DNA of 64,000 bases from Bombardia bombarda (Eukaryota > Ascomycota > Sordariomycetes > Sordariales > Lasiosphaeriaceae): the NCBI GenBank assembly GCA_030512295.1, contig JAULSR010000012.1, positions 124,001 through 188,000 on the forward strand. The letters run 5' to 3'. The translations under genes were made by a program, and so were the position numbers. Numbering within the stretch: position 1 is the first letter of the stretch; each line of letters begins with the position of its first letter. Below are positions 10,477-20,657 of the stretch, piece after piece. Below the pieces are notes generated by a model. The model had not been told where the DNA came from and ran no database searches. It worked only from the letters and a program-made list of their open reading frames with translations.

Positions 10477-11845
10477 AGATGGTTTAATATTTCAAATCGT
10501 TCATCGTGGAGTACATGGAGCAATAAATCTGGCAACACCCCCACTTTTGAGGGTTTGTTGCCAGAATTTTTTTACCATTATCGAACGTTCTGACATGGCT
10601 CGCACCTTCCGCATTCTTCCACCATCATCTGCTGCAGCAGCAGCAAGTAAAGCGCATAGTCCCGCTCCTCATCGCTCGCACCTTCCACCCCATCGCTCGC
10701 ATCTTCCGCCGCCTTCCGCCTTCCGCCTTCCATCTGCTGCAGCAAGTGGAGCTTATTTTCTTCACCTTAAATTTCCGGGGGGACTCGTCTCATAACAGAT
10801 CCGATGGAGCCGGTACATTGATGAAGTGCTGGCACAAGCTTTACAACTCACAAGGTCCAGTTTGCTGCCAGACTTGACTTGCTGCTCTAGTCTGTACCGT
10901 ACCAACTGGGAGCCACTTGAGTAGTGTCCCTTTTCTCAATGGATAAAAGGACAAGACAGATCAAATTTTCATTTCTAATCATCCTGTGTATCAGTCAGAA
11001 CTGAATAGATTTGAAGTATCTCCTAGTACAAATGATCTTATTTATCCATTAGTAACGCCGTGCGTGATTGAGTCTGACGAGACGTGGAGGAACACGTAGA
11101 ATTAAAATATAATAGCGAAACACCACATCTAATTCTTATTATTAAGGCAGGTTGCAGATCTGAACACATTGATATCAACATGTTATTGCCTTGCGAGCTG
11201 TGTTACTAATATCAAGTAATGTGGAATGGAGAATCCGTCTCGACCGCGTCTCCACTCTTATCCCCAATGCCGACGTCGTTGTTCTCCACCCACTGACAGC
11301 TCCTAAACCAAAAGAGGACCAAAGGCGACAAGTCGTGCATTAGCGCAGAGCTAGCCAGTCCCTTGAAGAAAACAGAAGAAAACAACGTGAAATGGAATCG
11401 AACTAAAACGAACATGCCCCAGGATAACATTAAGATTATGGGGAACAGTAAGCCACTACTCGACACCCGTCCATCCCCTTCAAGATCAAAGATCAAAATG
11501 GAAGCCAGCCTGCACAGATCCCGGGAGAGAGTTCCGTGGCGTTCGATCAAGCGATGGGACAAATGGAGATGCTAAGACGAAAACGGCAGCAAGTGCTCAA
11601 CTTGTGCTTGGCCCTTAGCCGGGAGCCGACCTCGAGTCTCCATCTGATGGGGTCCCCTACCGCTTTCACTTAGTCATAGATGGCCTTCGAAATATTCGTC
11701 ATCCTTGGAGATCTCATGTGTATACATACATATGCGCAAGCCCGTTTTATTTTTAATTCCTTTTGAACATCAATATCATGTGGCAAATCCCCAGTTCCCA
11801 CCCAAACCTCGACTGCCCTCTCCAACATCGGCCGATCCGCTCAAG
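10477..11845. other. Intergenic with dispersed repeat copy 1
   Basis: Contains the repeat at 10676-10823 (listed separately). The sequence at 10950-11220 is A+T-rich. No gene is supported. Confidence 0.5.
10676..10823 (+). repeat. Dispersed repeat, copy 1
   Basis: Shares with 21942-22077, in the same orientation, the ordered blocks tcgcaccttcca, tctgctgcagcaagt, ttattttcttcac, ttaaattt, actcgtctcataacagat and gccggtaca. Spacing differs only in the first half: copy 1 has extra ccgccttccgcctt repeats. The flanks do not match. This is likely a remnant of a short non-autonomous mobile element. No coding capacity. Confidence 0.75.
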
Positions 11846-13520
11846 ATGAGAACCAAAAAGACAGAAGCAGACTACCCGTCGTCCAGCCCAGACGACAGCG
11901 ACAAATCCCCAGACTCCCGACCCTGTTCCAACTCTGACTCTACCATGTCCCCAACCGACCTCTCCCTCGACCTCGAACAACTCGGCCGCCAACGCCCCAC
12001 CATCTTCGCCAACACGCTCACCGAGGTCATCTTCTGCGGCTCCCTGCTCATCTCCATGCTCATGGCCGAATACTTCATCTCGGGCTTCAACATCATCCTG
12101 CCCGCCCTCTCCCTCTCCCTATCCATCCCAGCCGCTTCCCAAACCTGGCCCGCCTCCGTCTTCTCCCTCGTCACCGGCTCCTTCCTGCTCCCCATGGGCC
12201 GCCTGGCCGACATCTACGGCGCCTACCCCGTCTTCACCGCCGGCCTCGTCTGGTTCACCCTCTGGTCCCTCGTGTCCGGCTTCAGCACCACCTACGAGAT
12301 GCTCATCGCCACGCGCGCCCTCGCCGGTCTCGGCCCGGCCGCGTTCCTGCCGACCAGCATCATGCTGATTGGCAAGACGTACCGGCCTGGGCCGAGGAAG
12401 AACCTCGTGTTCAGTCTGTACAGCGCCTTTGCGCCGATCGGGTTCTTCATCGGCATCATCACGGGGGGCGTGACGGGCCAGTTCTTGACCTGGCGGTGGT
12501 ATTTCTGGCTGGGCGCGGCGGTCATGGCGGTGGTGTGTGTGATGAGCTTCGTGGCGATCCCGAGGGACACGAAGCAGACTATGAAGGAGAATGACGGCAG
12601 GGTGAGGATGGATTACTGGGGCTTGGCAACTATTGTGCCGGGGCTGGTGCTGGTGACGTTCGCTATCACAGACGGCGCGCACGCGCCGCAGGGGTGGCGG
12701 ACGCCCTACATTCTGGTGACATTCCTGCTGGGAGTGATGTTTCTTGCGGGCGCGGTCTGCGTGGAGGGGTGGGTGGCCAGTCAGCCGCTGTTGCCGTTTG
12801 ATCTGTTCAAGGCCAGGTATATGGGACGCTTGACGTTGGGCTTGTTCTTGGCTTATGGTGTGTTTGGCATATTTCTGTTTTATGCGAGTGTGCAGTAAGT
12901 CAACTGTCTCCCCCCCCGGTCTCATGCTGAATGGTTGACTGATTGTATGTGACTACAGCATCGCAAACTTTATGGGCGCTTCGGCCCTGACCACGGCCGT
13001 TTGGTTTGCCCCCATGGCAGGGGGTGGCATCGTCCTGTCCGTCATTGGGGGCTTCACGCTCCATCTGCTGCCGGGACGCGTCCTGCTCATCATTTCGGGA
13101 TGCGGATGTGTGGTCAGTGTCCTGTTGTTTGCGCTCATACCAGACGACGCAAACTACTGGGCATATGTGTTTCCCGCCATGGTTGGGGGGACAGTCGGCG
13201 TCGATGTCACCTTTTTGGTCTCAAACATCTTTATCACGACCAACGTGCCTCGGCATAGACAAGCCCTCGCAGGCGCCCTCATCAACAGTGTATTGTTTCT
13301 GGGCATCAGCTTCTTTTTGGGCATGGCTGATCTGGCTGTGTCTGAAAACGAGAAGAGGATGCCTGAGGGGGGCGAGAGCCACAAGGTCGCCTTTTGGTTT
13401 GCAACGGGCTGTGCAGCACTTTCGTTGCTGCTATTTGTGACAATTGACACCGGCAAGGCGGAAAGTGGCTTGACAGTGGAGGAGCAGGTGGAGAGGAGGG
13501 AGGTAGAGCAAGCCAAGTGA
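11846..13520 (+). CDS. MFS transporter, DHA2-like (14-helix) family
   Basis: Exons 11846-12894 and 12959-13520 (donor gtaagt, acceptor cag; the join restores YASVHIANFMG) encode 536 aa. An acidic/Ser-rich cytosolic N-terminus of about 60 residues precedes the membrane helices, of which I count about 13-14. MFS motif A appears as GRLADIYGAYPVF and motif B as RALAGLGPAAFLPTS. The signature EYFISGFNIILPALSLSL resembles the Atr1/YOR378W group (aminotriazole resistance, low-affinity ammonium or boron export). Family role: proton-coupled export or uptake across the plasma membrane. The substrate cannot be predicted. An in-frame ATG at 11732 would add 38 residues. The ATG at 11846 fits homologous starts better. 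Confidence 0.9.
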
Positions 13521-13539
13521 CGTGAATATACCCAAAGAC

Positions 13540-14512
13540 CTACAACTCATCCTTGATTCTCCCCTCTTCCATATCCTTCTTTGCTCTTTCCCGCTCCTCC
13601 TTCTTGATCCGTCTATCATTTCGCTTGATGGCCCGGTGCATCTTCTCCCACATCAAACGCGCCTTCCTCCCATCCTCGGTCTCTGTGACCGCCATGGCCT
13701 CAACCTTGAACGTCATATCCCGCTTTCCAAATTCTCGATTTGGTTTTGTGTGGTCCATGATCCACGCCAGAACCGAGTGGTCAACTGCCGAAGGCCTGTA
13801 CTTGGCCAGGTTGTTGAGCTCTCCTGTGATGCATATTAGTTTCGTTCAGTTAGTTAATCTACTAGCAGCAAGGACACTTACGTTCGCATCTGCTTCCTCT
13901 GGCAACCCACAAAGGCAAGATCTCATAAAGCGCCCCGGCTGCAAAAACCACAATCTTATCCTTGTCAGGAATAATCGAGCCACTATCCACCGATGCAGGT
14001 TGACCATCTGGCGACGCTGTCGGCCTTGGTTTCACCGTTTCTGTGATCTTGTCCTCCTCGTCCTTGGGCTTCCGCAGCACCGCAAACAGCCACTTTTTGT
14101 CGTTGGTCTCACTTGGATCATTCTGCTGTTCCTCGATCCAGTCTCTCACAGGGGTAGGCACGTCTGTGTACTCCATGACGATGATCTCGCGCTCATTTCC
14201 CTTGTGGTCGACACCATCAAACGTGCCGGGGTAGTCTCTGTGGCCCATGAAATCTTCAATCACGTCGTGCCATGGCCGAAGTCCGCTTGGCGCCTTGAAT
14301 GCGAGATCCTTGAGCTTGTGCATCCTTGCGTGAAAGGTGGTCTCGGCCCTGCAGTTCACGTGGAACCCTCCCGGGTCGGTGCCGTCGTCGGGGAAGGGCC
14401 GTGACCACCTGAAACTGTCGACGACGCCATATTCGTAGACATCCCAGTTGATGCCGCCTCCGAGGACGCTATCATAAAGAGAAATGAAGAAAAGGGTGGC
14501 GGAGATTTTCAT
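13540..14512 (-). CDS. Predicted ER-lumen protein with signal peptide and C-terminal KDEL
   Basis: Exons 14512-13882 and 13823-13540 (donor gtaagt, acceptor cacag) encode 304 aa. The start MKISATLFFISLYDSVLG is a signal peptide. The last four residues are KDEL, an ER-retrieval signal when preceded by entry into the secretory pathway. The mature part begins INWDVYEYG and has an acidic Pro-rich linker (about residues 185-210), a hydrophobic segment KIVVFAAGALYEILPLWVARG and a very basic C-terminal helix (about 255-300). I recognise no catalytic domain. An ER-lumen role is inferred from the two targeting signals. An upstream in-frame stretch to 14602 has no ATG of its own and holds a 12-base repeat, so I chose the ATG at 14512. 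The stop lies 19 bases from the stop of the convergent MFS gene. Confidence 0.75.
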
Positions 14513-14949
14513 GGTGGTGACAAGTCGTGGCACAGTTGCTGTGGCAGTTGCTGTGGCAGTTGCTGTGGCAACATGTACTGGTTTGAGGCGTGCAAGGCGC
14601 AAGGAGAAGCTGCTGTTTTGTCAAGATAGCAATGTCCGCTGACCGGTATTTAATCGCGTCATGTTCCATTCTGTCTGCTTTGCCCTCGTTCAGGCCATGT
14701 GGCGACTCCCGCCAGATCTCGATGGGAGACGCCATACATACAGCCTAATTACCAGCAACGCTATGCACCACTCTCCCCATTTGCCGGCGTGCCAGGCTGC
14801 AAATTGTCCTTGATTGTTGTTTCGACAAAAGCTACGTGTCCAAAACGCTCGATAGAAGTGTCTAGCAAACCGGCACCCAACCTCCCCGTGCCGCTCACGC
14901 ATTGACATACATCAATGTAAACATCCCCCCTTCCATTCCCCAACAACAC
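14513..14949. other. Intergenic between two minus-strand genes
   Basis: Promoter region of the KDEL-protein gene. It begins with the 12-base repeat at 14533-14568. Nothing else is recognised. Confidence 0.45.
14533..14568. repeat. 12-base tandem repeat (3 copies)
   Basis: The unit cagttgctgtgg is repeated three times, just upstream of the start codon of the KDEL-protein gene, probably within its 5' leader. Confidence 0.9.
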
Positions 14950-16347
14950 TCAGCAACCACCATTAGATATCGCCCTCGACAACTCACTATACTCAAAATC
15001 GTTATCGCCCCTCCTCGGCTTCGCATCCTCACCCTCATCCACCGGCCCATACAACCCCCACGCCGACAACGGCTGCAGCGTCGCATGCCCGCTCAGATTA
15101 TCCCCCAGCGGCGCCAGTCCCGACCTGTTCAGCGCCTGCGCATACCCCCCCGGCACTGTCCCATTTGAGATCTTCTTCCCCAGCGGCCCCGCCACCAACA
15201 TAGTCGACACCTTACCACCACCCACATACCCCATGTCCATCGTAAACGGCACGCGCGCATACCCCGCTGGCAGGTCCTCGATGCTAACTCCGCTCGGGTA
15301 CACCACCCCGTCCAGCCTGAAACTGCTCGCAGTCCCGTTCCCTCTCACTCTGGCAAAGGGCTGGCCGTTGGCGTCCCAGTATTGGAAGCCAAGAATCCAG
15401 CCGGAGAGGTAGTAGGGCGGTGCGCCGCAGATGTGGGTGGACGTGGCGGTAACAATGCTGCGCCAGAAGGACTTGGTCTCGGCGCTGTCGGGGGCGTCGA
15501 AGCTCGAGACGAAGCGGGTCAGGATGGGGGCCAGACGGTCGCGGTAGCCGGTCGGGTCGGTGCCGAAGAGGGGCAGGCGGTCGAGTTTGGAGAGGAGACG
15601 CTCCCAGTCGGCTTTGGTGCCCTCGAGGGTTACAGAGGGGAGACCACAGATGATGCCGCCCTCGTAGTTGAAGTATGTCTGTTGGTGATGTAGTGTGAGT
15701 TGTGGTCCACAACAAATGGTAATTAGGTGAAGCACGGAGGACCAAACCTTCATCAACCCCATCATCAACACATTCGCCACCATACCATCGTTCTCCGTGC
15801 TCGTCGTAAACCTGGGCTGGATCCAATCAAGCAGCCACGACGTCTTGACTTTCTGCTGGATGGCATACTGAAACGAGCTGATGACCTGATACCACGTCTC
15901 GGCCTCGATCCGAATCGTCTCCTTCTCTCCCCTCTTGCTCGTCACAAACAAATCCCTGACACTTTCTGCATTCGCCTGCATGTAAAAGTTCATCTGCGCC
16001 AGGATGGTGAACCACACCTCGTCCGGTCGGATCACCAGGTGCAGATGCTCGCCCCATGCCTGGATGGCGCCGCGCACGAAGCTGTCGCTGGAGGGGCGGA
16101 TGCCGGCGTCAGCAGAGAATTTGGATCCGTCATAGCTGGAGAGGATGAGCTGGGGCTTTGTCGACGTGTTCCATAGCTCGTTGGGTGTGCTTTGATGGAA
16201 AAAGTCCGATGCCGATGCCACGCCACGGCCGCCAGTGTAGGCTTTTGGCTTAGCGCCAGGCAGGATTGTTACTGAGGCAAAGGTTGTTGGAGATATGCAA
16301 GTGAAGAGCGCAGTCGTCATGGCGAAAAGCGAGGCAGGTTTCGGCAT
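14950..16347 (-). CDS. Secretory DUF4419 protein
   Basis: Exons 16347-15748 and 15678-14950 encode 442 aa. The 69-base intron is a multiple of three without a stop, so the frame stays open across it. Removing it joins MMGLMK to TYFNYEGGI, which fits the DUF4419 core (a conserved YF-Y...CGIPSVTLEG...DW). Residues 1-25 look like a signal peptide. The DUF4419 signatures are HLVIRPDEVWFTILAQMNFYM (residues about 100-122) and GLPSVTLEGTKADWERLLSKLDRL. DUF4419 proteins are common in fungi and have no known biochemical role. N-glycosylation sequons (NGT, NRS, NLS) near the C-terminus fit secretion. Confidence 0.87.
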   Translation of the reverse strand: MPKPASLFAMTTALFTCISPTTFASVTILPGAKPKAYTGGRGVASASDFFHQSTPNELWNTSTKPQLILSSYDGSKFSADAGIRPSSDSFVRGAIQAWGEHLHLVIRPDEVWFTILAQMNFYMQANAESVRDLFVTSKRGEKETIRIEAETWYQVISSFQYAIQQKVKTSWLLDWIQPRFTTSTENDGMVANVLMMGLMKVWSSVLHLITICCGPQLTLHHQQTYFNYEGGIICGLPSVTLEGTKADWERLLSKLDRLPLFGTDPTGYRDRLAPILTRFVSSFDAPDSAETKSFWRSIVTATSTHICGAPPYYLSGWILGFQYWDANGQPFARVRGNGTASSFRLDGVVYPSGVSIEDLPAGYARVPFTMDMGYVGGGKVSTMLVAGPLGKKISNGTVPGGYAQALNRSGLAPLGDNLSGHATLQPLSAWGLYGPVDEGEDAKPRRGDNDFEYSELSRAISNGGC

Positions 16348-17119
16348 GATGACGATATGGTGTTGGCTTTATTCCTTAAGTCGTTTCGCTGGTACTAAGA
16401 ACTGAAGGGAGAGTTGGTAGTGGTGGAGTTGGGATGGTTGTCGAATGCTATATACAAAAACGCTCTACTTACGGAGCAGCCAGTATGTGTATAGGTAGGC
16501 ACGTCCCTAAGGGTAGGAGTGAGTGCAAGACACACCACTACCAAGAACGGATTCAATATCATCAACCCCTCTAAGACGCTCTACCTCATGTTGAATGCTT
16601 CGCTCCAGAAATGCAAGGAGACGCCGTTCGTATTCGCCAAAGTGCTGTTGCTAATAATACCAACCCAATGATATGGATAAATGGGGCTTCGGGCCACATC
16701 GTATCCCGAGCTGGTGCCGGCATTCCTCCAAGACAGCATAGCATTCCATTCCAGTTCTTGGTCATATGGGTTAGTTGCGGGGAACCCAAGAGCCTCTTGT
16801 ATTGTGGTGTCATGATCTTTGTGGCTAAGGTATGCTTTGCGGCATTACAACGTCTTGCTGCACGCAGAATGGAAAGCACTCCTCACGAAGCTCAAAAGTC
16901 GGCGATTGGATAGCAATCATCAAACTACCTGCTTGCATTGGATAGGTACTCAAGGTACCAGTATCCACCTCAATTGACCATCGGGAAATCACCCAGGCTG
17001 CACAAGAGCGCACACTGTCAGTGTTAGAGCCACGCATTTCCCCCGACTTAGGTAGTATTCCACCTCAGAAAAGATACGTGTCTTGCTCACCCTTTGTTCC
17101 AACAGACTTGACAAATGGG
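16348..17119. other. Intergenic / weakly coding, unrecognised
   Basis: Upstream region of the DUF4419 gene. An ATG-less minus-strand stretch at about 16600-16800 reads as protein-like sequence in one frame (ends WSEAFNMR before a stop). It may belong with the ankyrin remnant next to it, but I see no domain. Confidence 0.35.
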
Positions 17120-17556
17120 TGGTGTCTGGAACAACAATCTGTCAGCCCCTTAGCTGACAAGATACTGAACAACCTTGAAGTGGCCGTTGAGCGCAGCCAA
17201 GTGAAGCGGCGTCAGCCCTTGCGCATCCAGAGGGTTCGATGGTGATTGAGTTTTTCTTGCAATGTTCCACCAGCAACTGCACACACACAAAAAGCCTTCG
17301 TACTAGTCCATATCCTCAGCTACCACATGAAGCGCTGTTCGTCCATCGTCGCAACAGGGCACGTTGCAGTCCGCCCCCATCTGCAGTAAGAATCGAGCAT
17401 TGAAACGGTTAGGTCTATACCATTCGCTGCTGCAAGAAAGCAAGAGCGGTGCATGTTTATCCTTGTTGTGCTGATTGATCACTGTCTTGAACCTGCTCTC
17501 GTCGAGAATGTATTCGTCCGAAGGGTCGGGTTTTTGTTGGCACCAGCTACATGTTT
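17120..17556 (-). pseudogene. Ankyrin-repeat gene remnant
   Basis: Read on the minus strand, about 17540-17309 encodes an uninterrupted stretch ending FNARFLLQMGADC, then DDGRTALHVVAE, a clear ankyrin unit, before a TAG. Further on, VQLLVEHCKKN (about 17265-17233) and, in a shifted frame, LDAQGLTPLHLAALNGH and FKVVQYLVS (about 17228-17154) form the next units, then a TAA falls where the next repeat should continue (GAD follows the stop). No start codon or complete ORF is found. Ankyrin proteins often accompany HET/NLR-type fungal genes, but no such partner domain is seen here. Confidence 0.6.
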
Positions 17557-18093
17557 ATGGGCTCTGCGGGTCTCTCTTGTCTCCTTGGCTGTTGTTTGCT
17601 CCCGTGTATCATGCCTGGGGAGAGTCTCAAGCTGACATGAACATATCCACACACCCGATGCCGTCGGTGTGAGATGAACGTCACCACATAGCTAAATCAA
17701 CTTTTTTTTTTTTCTTCCTGTCAGCCAAGCATCAAACATTAAAACATAAACCATTGAATTCTATCTTTAGTACCTGTTGCCAAAGGCGAGGACTGGACTT
17801 TTACTTTTCTACCAGAGTAGGTCACAATACCAAACCGCTTTTTAGCTTTTCGGAAAAGAGACTTTCTTACTGATCACGCAAACTCTGAGAGACGAGTAGA
17901 GTGCAAAGATAGGTACCTATGTTAACCAGTAGGCTATCTCCGATCCCAACCATTCAGGTTGACTTAAATACTTGCCTTGACTCCTGAACCTCGCCGTAAC
18001 TCCTCCCCCAGTCAGCTCCAAAACATATAAAAACAGCGCCGACAATCTATCCCTAAACACAACTATTGACCTGACCCATCGAATTTCCCGACC
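17557..18093. other. Intergenic, upstream of a possible small gene
   Basis: Contains a T run at about 17700 and a TATA-like tataaaa at 18026-18032. No gene is supported. Confidence 0.4.
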
Positions 18094-18231
18094 ATGGGCG
18101 ACAATCAGACTTACACCACCCCGGCCGCCAACAAGGACCCGACTCACAAAGAAAAATTCAGAAGCCCTGTCGACATTGTATACTGTGTCCGTCGATGTTT
18201 TAGCATTCCATCGAATCCTGAATTGGGTTGA
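18094..18231 (+). CDS. Possible small protein or first exon (45 aa)
   Basis: An ATG in strong context (gaccATGggc) opens a 45-aa frame, MGDNQTYTTPAANKDPTHKE and onward, hydrophilic at first and Cys-containing at the end. A TATA-like element lies 62 bases upstream of the ATG, and the leader between is A/C-rich as in fungal 5' UTRs. It may be the first exon of a longer gene spliced into 18270-18365, where an acceptor-like gacag precedes an open stretch. I recognise no family. Confidence 0.3.
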   Translation: MGDNQTYTTPAANKDPTHKEKFRSPVDIVYCVRRCFSIPSNPELG

Positions 18232-18520
18232 GGGGGTCGACCCAAGAGATACACCCTTCATCGTTTCTCTGGACAGTACGAGCCGGTCACAAAGGGTCAC
18301 GACAGTAGTGAACCTCGAGTTAACCGATCTCAACGATAGATTAGCGAAAAGAAAGAGAGTGAATTGAGCACCGCTTGTGCTACACCTCCTTGTACAGGAC
18401 TGGCGCATAAGTTGGAGTTTTCACATCTACTATAGTTATCATATGTCTTGACGAAATAATATTAGGTACGTATCAGTCTCCTATTACATATCATTACAAT
18501 CACAACCTCTATCTACCCAA

Positions 18521-19046
18521 TCATCTAACAAATCTCGCCCTCCTCCCATTATCCCCCCCATCGCCCCGTCGACTCCCATACCCTCCCCTCTCTCCCCTCC
18601 CCTCACTACTAGCACCAGCAGCACTCCACGTCCCATGCCCTCTTCTCTCACTCTCCACCTCCCTCTCCCTCTCCCTCTCCCTCTCCCTCTCCCTCTCCCT
18701 CATCCTACTACCACCATCCCGTCTACCACTCATATCCGCCCCTCCCCTTCTCCCTCCTCTCCTCCCCCTATCCCCCAAATCCAAATCCGGATGCAGATTT
18801 TTTATGTTATTAATACTCGTACTCAGATTATCTATCCTCTCCTCGATCCTCCCCGCCTTGGCCATCAGCCCCCTCTGCACCTCGCAGTTCTTATGCGCCG
18901 GATGGCTCGACGCTAGCCTTCGAATCGCCTCGGACGTTTCCTGCAGCTCGCCCTTGAGCGAGTCGAGCGTGGCGGTCAAGTCGTCAATCTGTTGCCGTCG
19001 CCTTTGCGGTTGCTGCTGCCGACTCCCCTCATCAAGGCTCCTCCCG

Positions 19047-19085
<39 letters not shown>

Positions 19086-19707
19086 GGCCTCTCTTGATCA
19101 GCTTTCTGCTGGGCCTGTTTTTTGCGATGCTGCATGTACTGTCTGATACCGAATCCCAGCACCCCGACGGCAAGTTGGCTCACGGCGTGGTGCATGTCGT
19201 TGCCATTGTTGTTGTTGTTGTTGTCGTTGTCGTTGCCCCTCGACGTTGTTTTTGCCAGGCCACTAGACCCATGGTCGCGGTCGCGACCACGATCCCGGTC
19301 CCGATCACGATCACGATCACGATCGCGTTCTTTCTTCCTCCAAGACCTGGTGGACCGCGAAGATCTTGAAGAGTCGCGACTGGACGAGCGCTGCCGGCGT
19401 CGACGTCGACCACTGTCCTTGTCCTTGTTCTTGCGTTTGTCCTTGTCGTTTTCCTTTTCCTTGGGCGGCGACTGCTTCTGTTGGCGAGATTCCGCCGCTC
19501 TTTGGCTGAGTCGCTGGAGGGAGAACTCGAGTGCAGCGAGGCCCAGCTGCTGGATGATTTCGGGGACCTTTTGGATGACTTTGACCTCCTTGTTGCTGGT
19601 GTTGATGCAGGTCGCTGGCCGCCACGCCGTGGGGACGGGGCTCGTGGCCGACGGCCAGGCATCGTCAATGGAAGCCTTGGAGCAGGCAGGGCACAATGTT
19701 CTTGGTT
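18521..19707 (-). CDS. Low-complexity Arg/Asp/Gln-rich protein, 5' exon unresolved
   Basis: An open frame runs from about 19706 to the stop at 18521 and encodes about 390 aa. There is no ATG in frame near its start: the first lies about 165 codons in. An upstream exon must therefore supply the start; an acceptor-like aag at about 19707 fits. Segments in order: CPACSK start, an amphipathic VPEIIQQLGLAALEFSLQRL helix, a basic SR/RD region with an RD dipeptide run, an Asn run, a hydrophobic HHAVSQLAVGVLGFGIRQYM segment, a poly-Gln run (12 or more), a coiled-coil (DDLTATLDSLKGELQETSEAIRRL...ERIDNLSTSINNI) and an Arg/Glu dipeptide run with an RGG-like tail. No known domain. It is probably a fungal coiled-coil protein. 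Exons upstream may include 20527-20293, which ends in a strong gtaagt donor. Confidence 0.6.
18658..18701. repeat. (ctccct)n hexanucleotide repeat in coding sequence
   Basis: About seven units encode the alternating Arg-Glu run of the low-complexity minus-strand protein. Other simple repeats in the same gene are (gct)n at 19048-19083 (poly-Gln) and (gatcac)n at 19302-19323 (Arg-Asp run). Confidence 0.9.
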
Positions 19708-20292
19708 TGTTGGTTCAAGTACCTATTCACCGTGTATATGTCGTGAGGTGTAATAATAATCGTTTGATGCGAATCAGACCAGAAAATCAAAGTTCAACGG
19801 AAAAAGAAAGTGTGTGCGCGCCGGGTGAGCGCCAGCGTTTTTATCGCCATCCGACAATCATCCCAGAGGCCACCAACTCTGCCCACCGTGATTCACCCGT
19901 CTCGTGGCGCCGGTCATACTACTAATACGGCAAGTGAAGCTTATTGGGTGTGTTTGGGCACGATATCCACACTAGGCAGTAGGGTAGGGTCATCGCGTGA
20001 TGTCGTGTCTGACATCTGACCCCCCGACGTGGAACCCACGCGTGCACACAGAGACGCTCACGCACCACCACCGTGAAATCTGACTAACAGCATAATTAGA
20101 CTTTGCAGTGTAAAAGCACAAGGGAAAATGGTGACCCATGATCGCTGGTCTCGATACTAACGTAAAGCTTCCAGTCGCCGGATCTCAACCATTCCCTTTA
20201 TCTCTTTTTTATCTCTTCAACCTCTTTTGAGTTGCTCTAAAAAGCATTACCATCCCACTGCCATTTCTGGGTAAAGTAATGAGAGGCACTTA
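19708..20292. other. Intergenic or large intron of minus-strand gene
   Basis: No coding sequence is recognised. If the strong donor at 20292 pairs with the acceptor near 19707, this is a 585-base intron; otherwise it is promoter. Confidence 0.35.
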
Positions 20293-20657
20293 CAGTATAG
20301 ACAACGTCACATCCCCTTGAATCTTGGCCTTGAGCTGTATGTCCACGTCCAGATCCATGTCCAACCTGACTGCTGGGGCGCGCCTCCACGGCTATTGCTT
20401 TGATCGTGTCCAGCCACCGACTGTCGCGACGGGAGCGATACCTGGTTTTGGTCGTCGACACCAGCGGCGTGGGGCCTTCTGTGAGCCAGCTGCGCATCAT
20501 CGTTATCATCATCATATCTGGTATCATCGACTACTGCAGTCTTCTTTTCCGCTACTTTGTTGCTTTCTGCTGGTTTGGGGATGCGATGATGGTTATTATC
20601 GGTGCTGCTTTGAGCCATCTGCTCCGTCTCGTGTTTGTTGCGAGGAGGAGAATCCAT
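20293..20657 (-). CDS. Possible upstream exon or small gene
   Basis: Two minus-strand frames overlap here. One has an ATG at 20657 (MDSPPRNKHETEQMAQSS...) and runs to a stop near 20307. The other reads RSRRDSRWLDTIKAIAVEAR and runs into a consensus donor gtaagt at 20292. The hydrophilic composition resembles the low-complexity gene downstream, so one of them may be its first coding exon. Neither matches a family I know. Confidence 0.3.

Noticed and set aside
13553..14404. 283-codon plus-strand frame antisense to the KDEL-protein gene
   Set aside because: Does not respect the intron and has no motif. The minus strand gives signal peptide, splice sites and KDEL.
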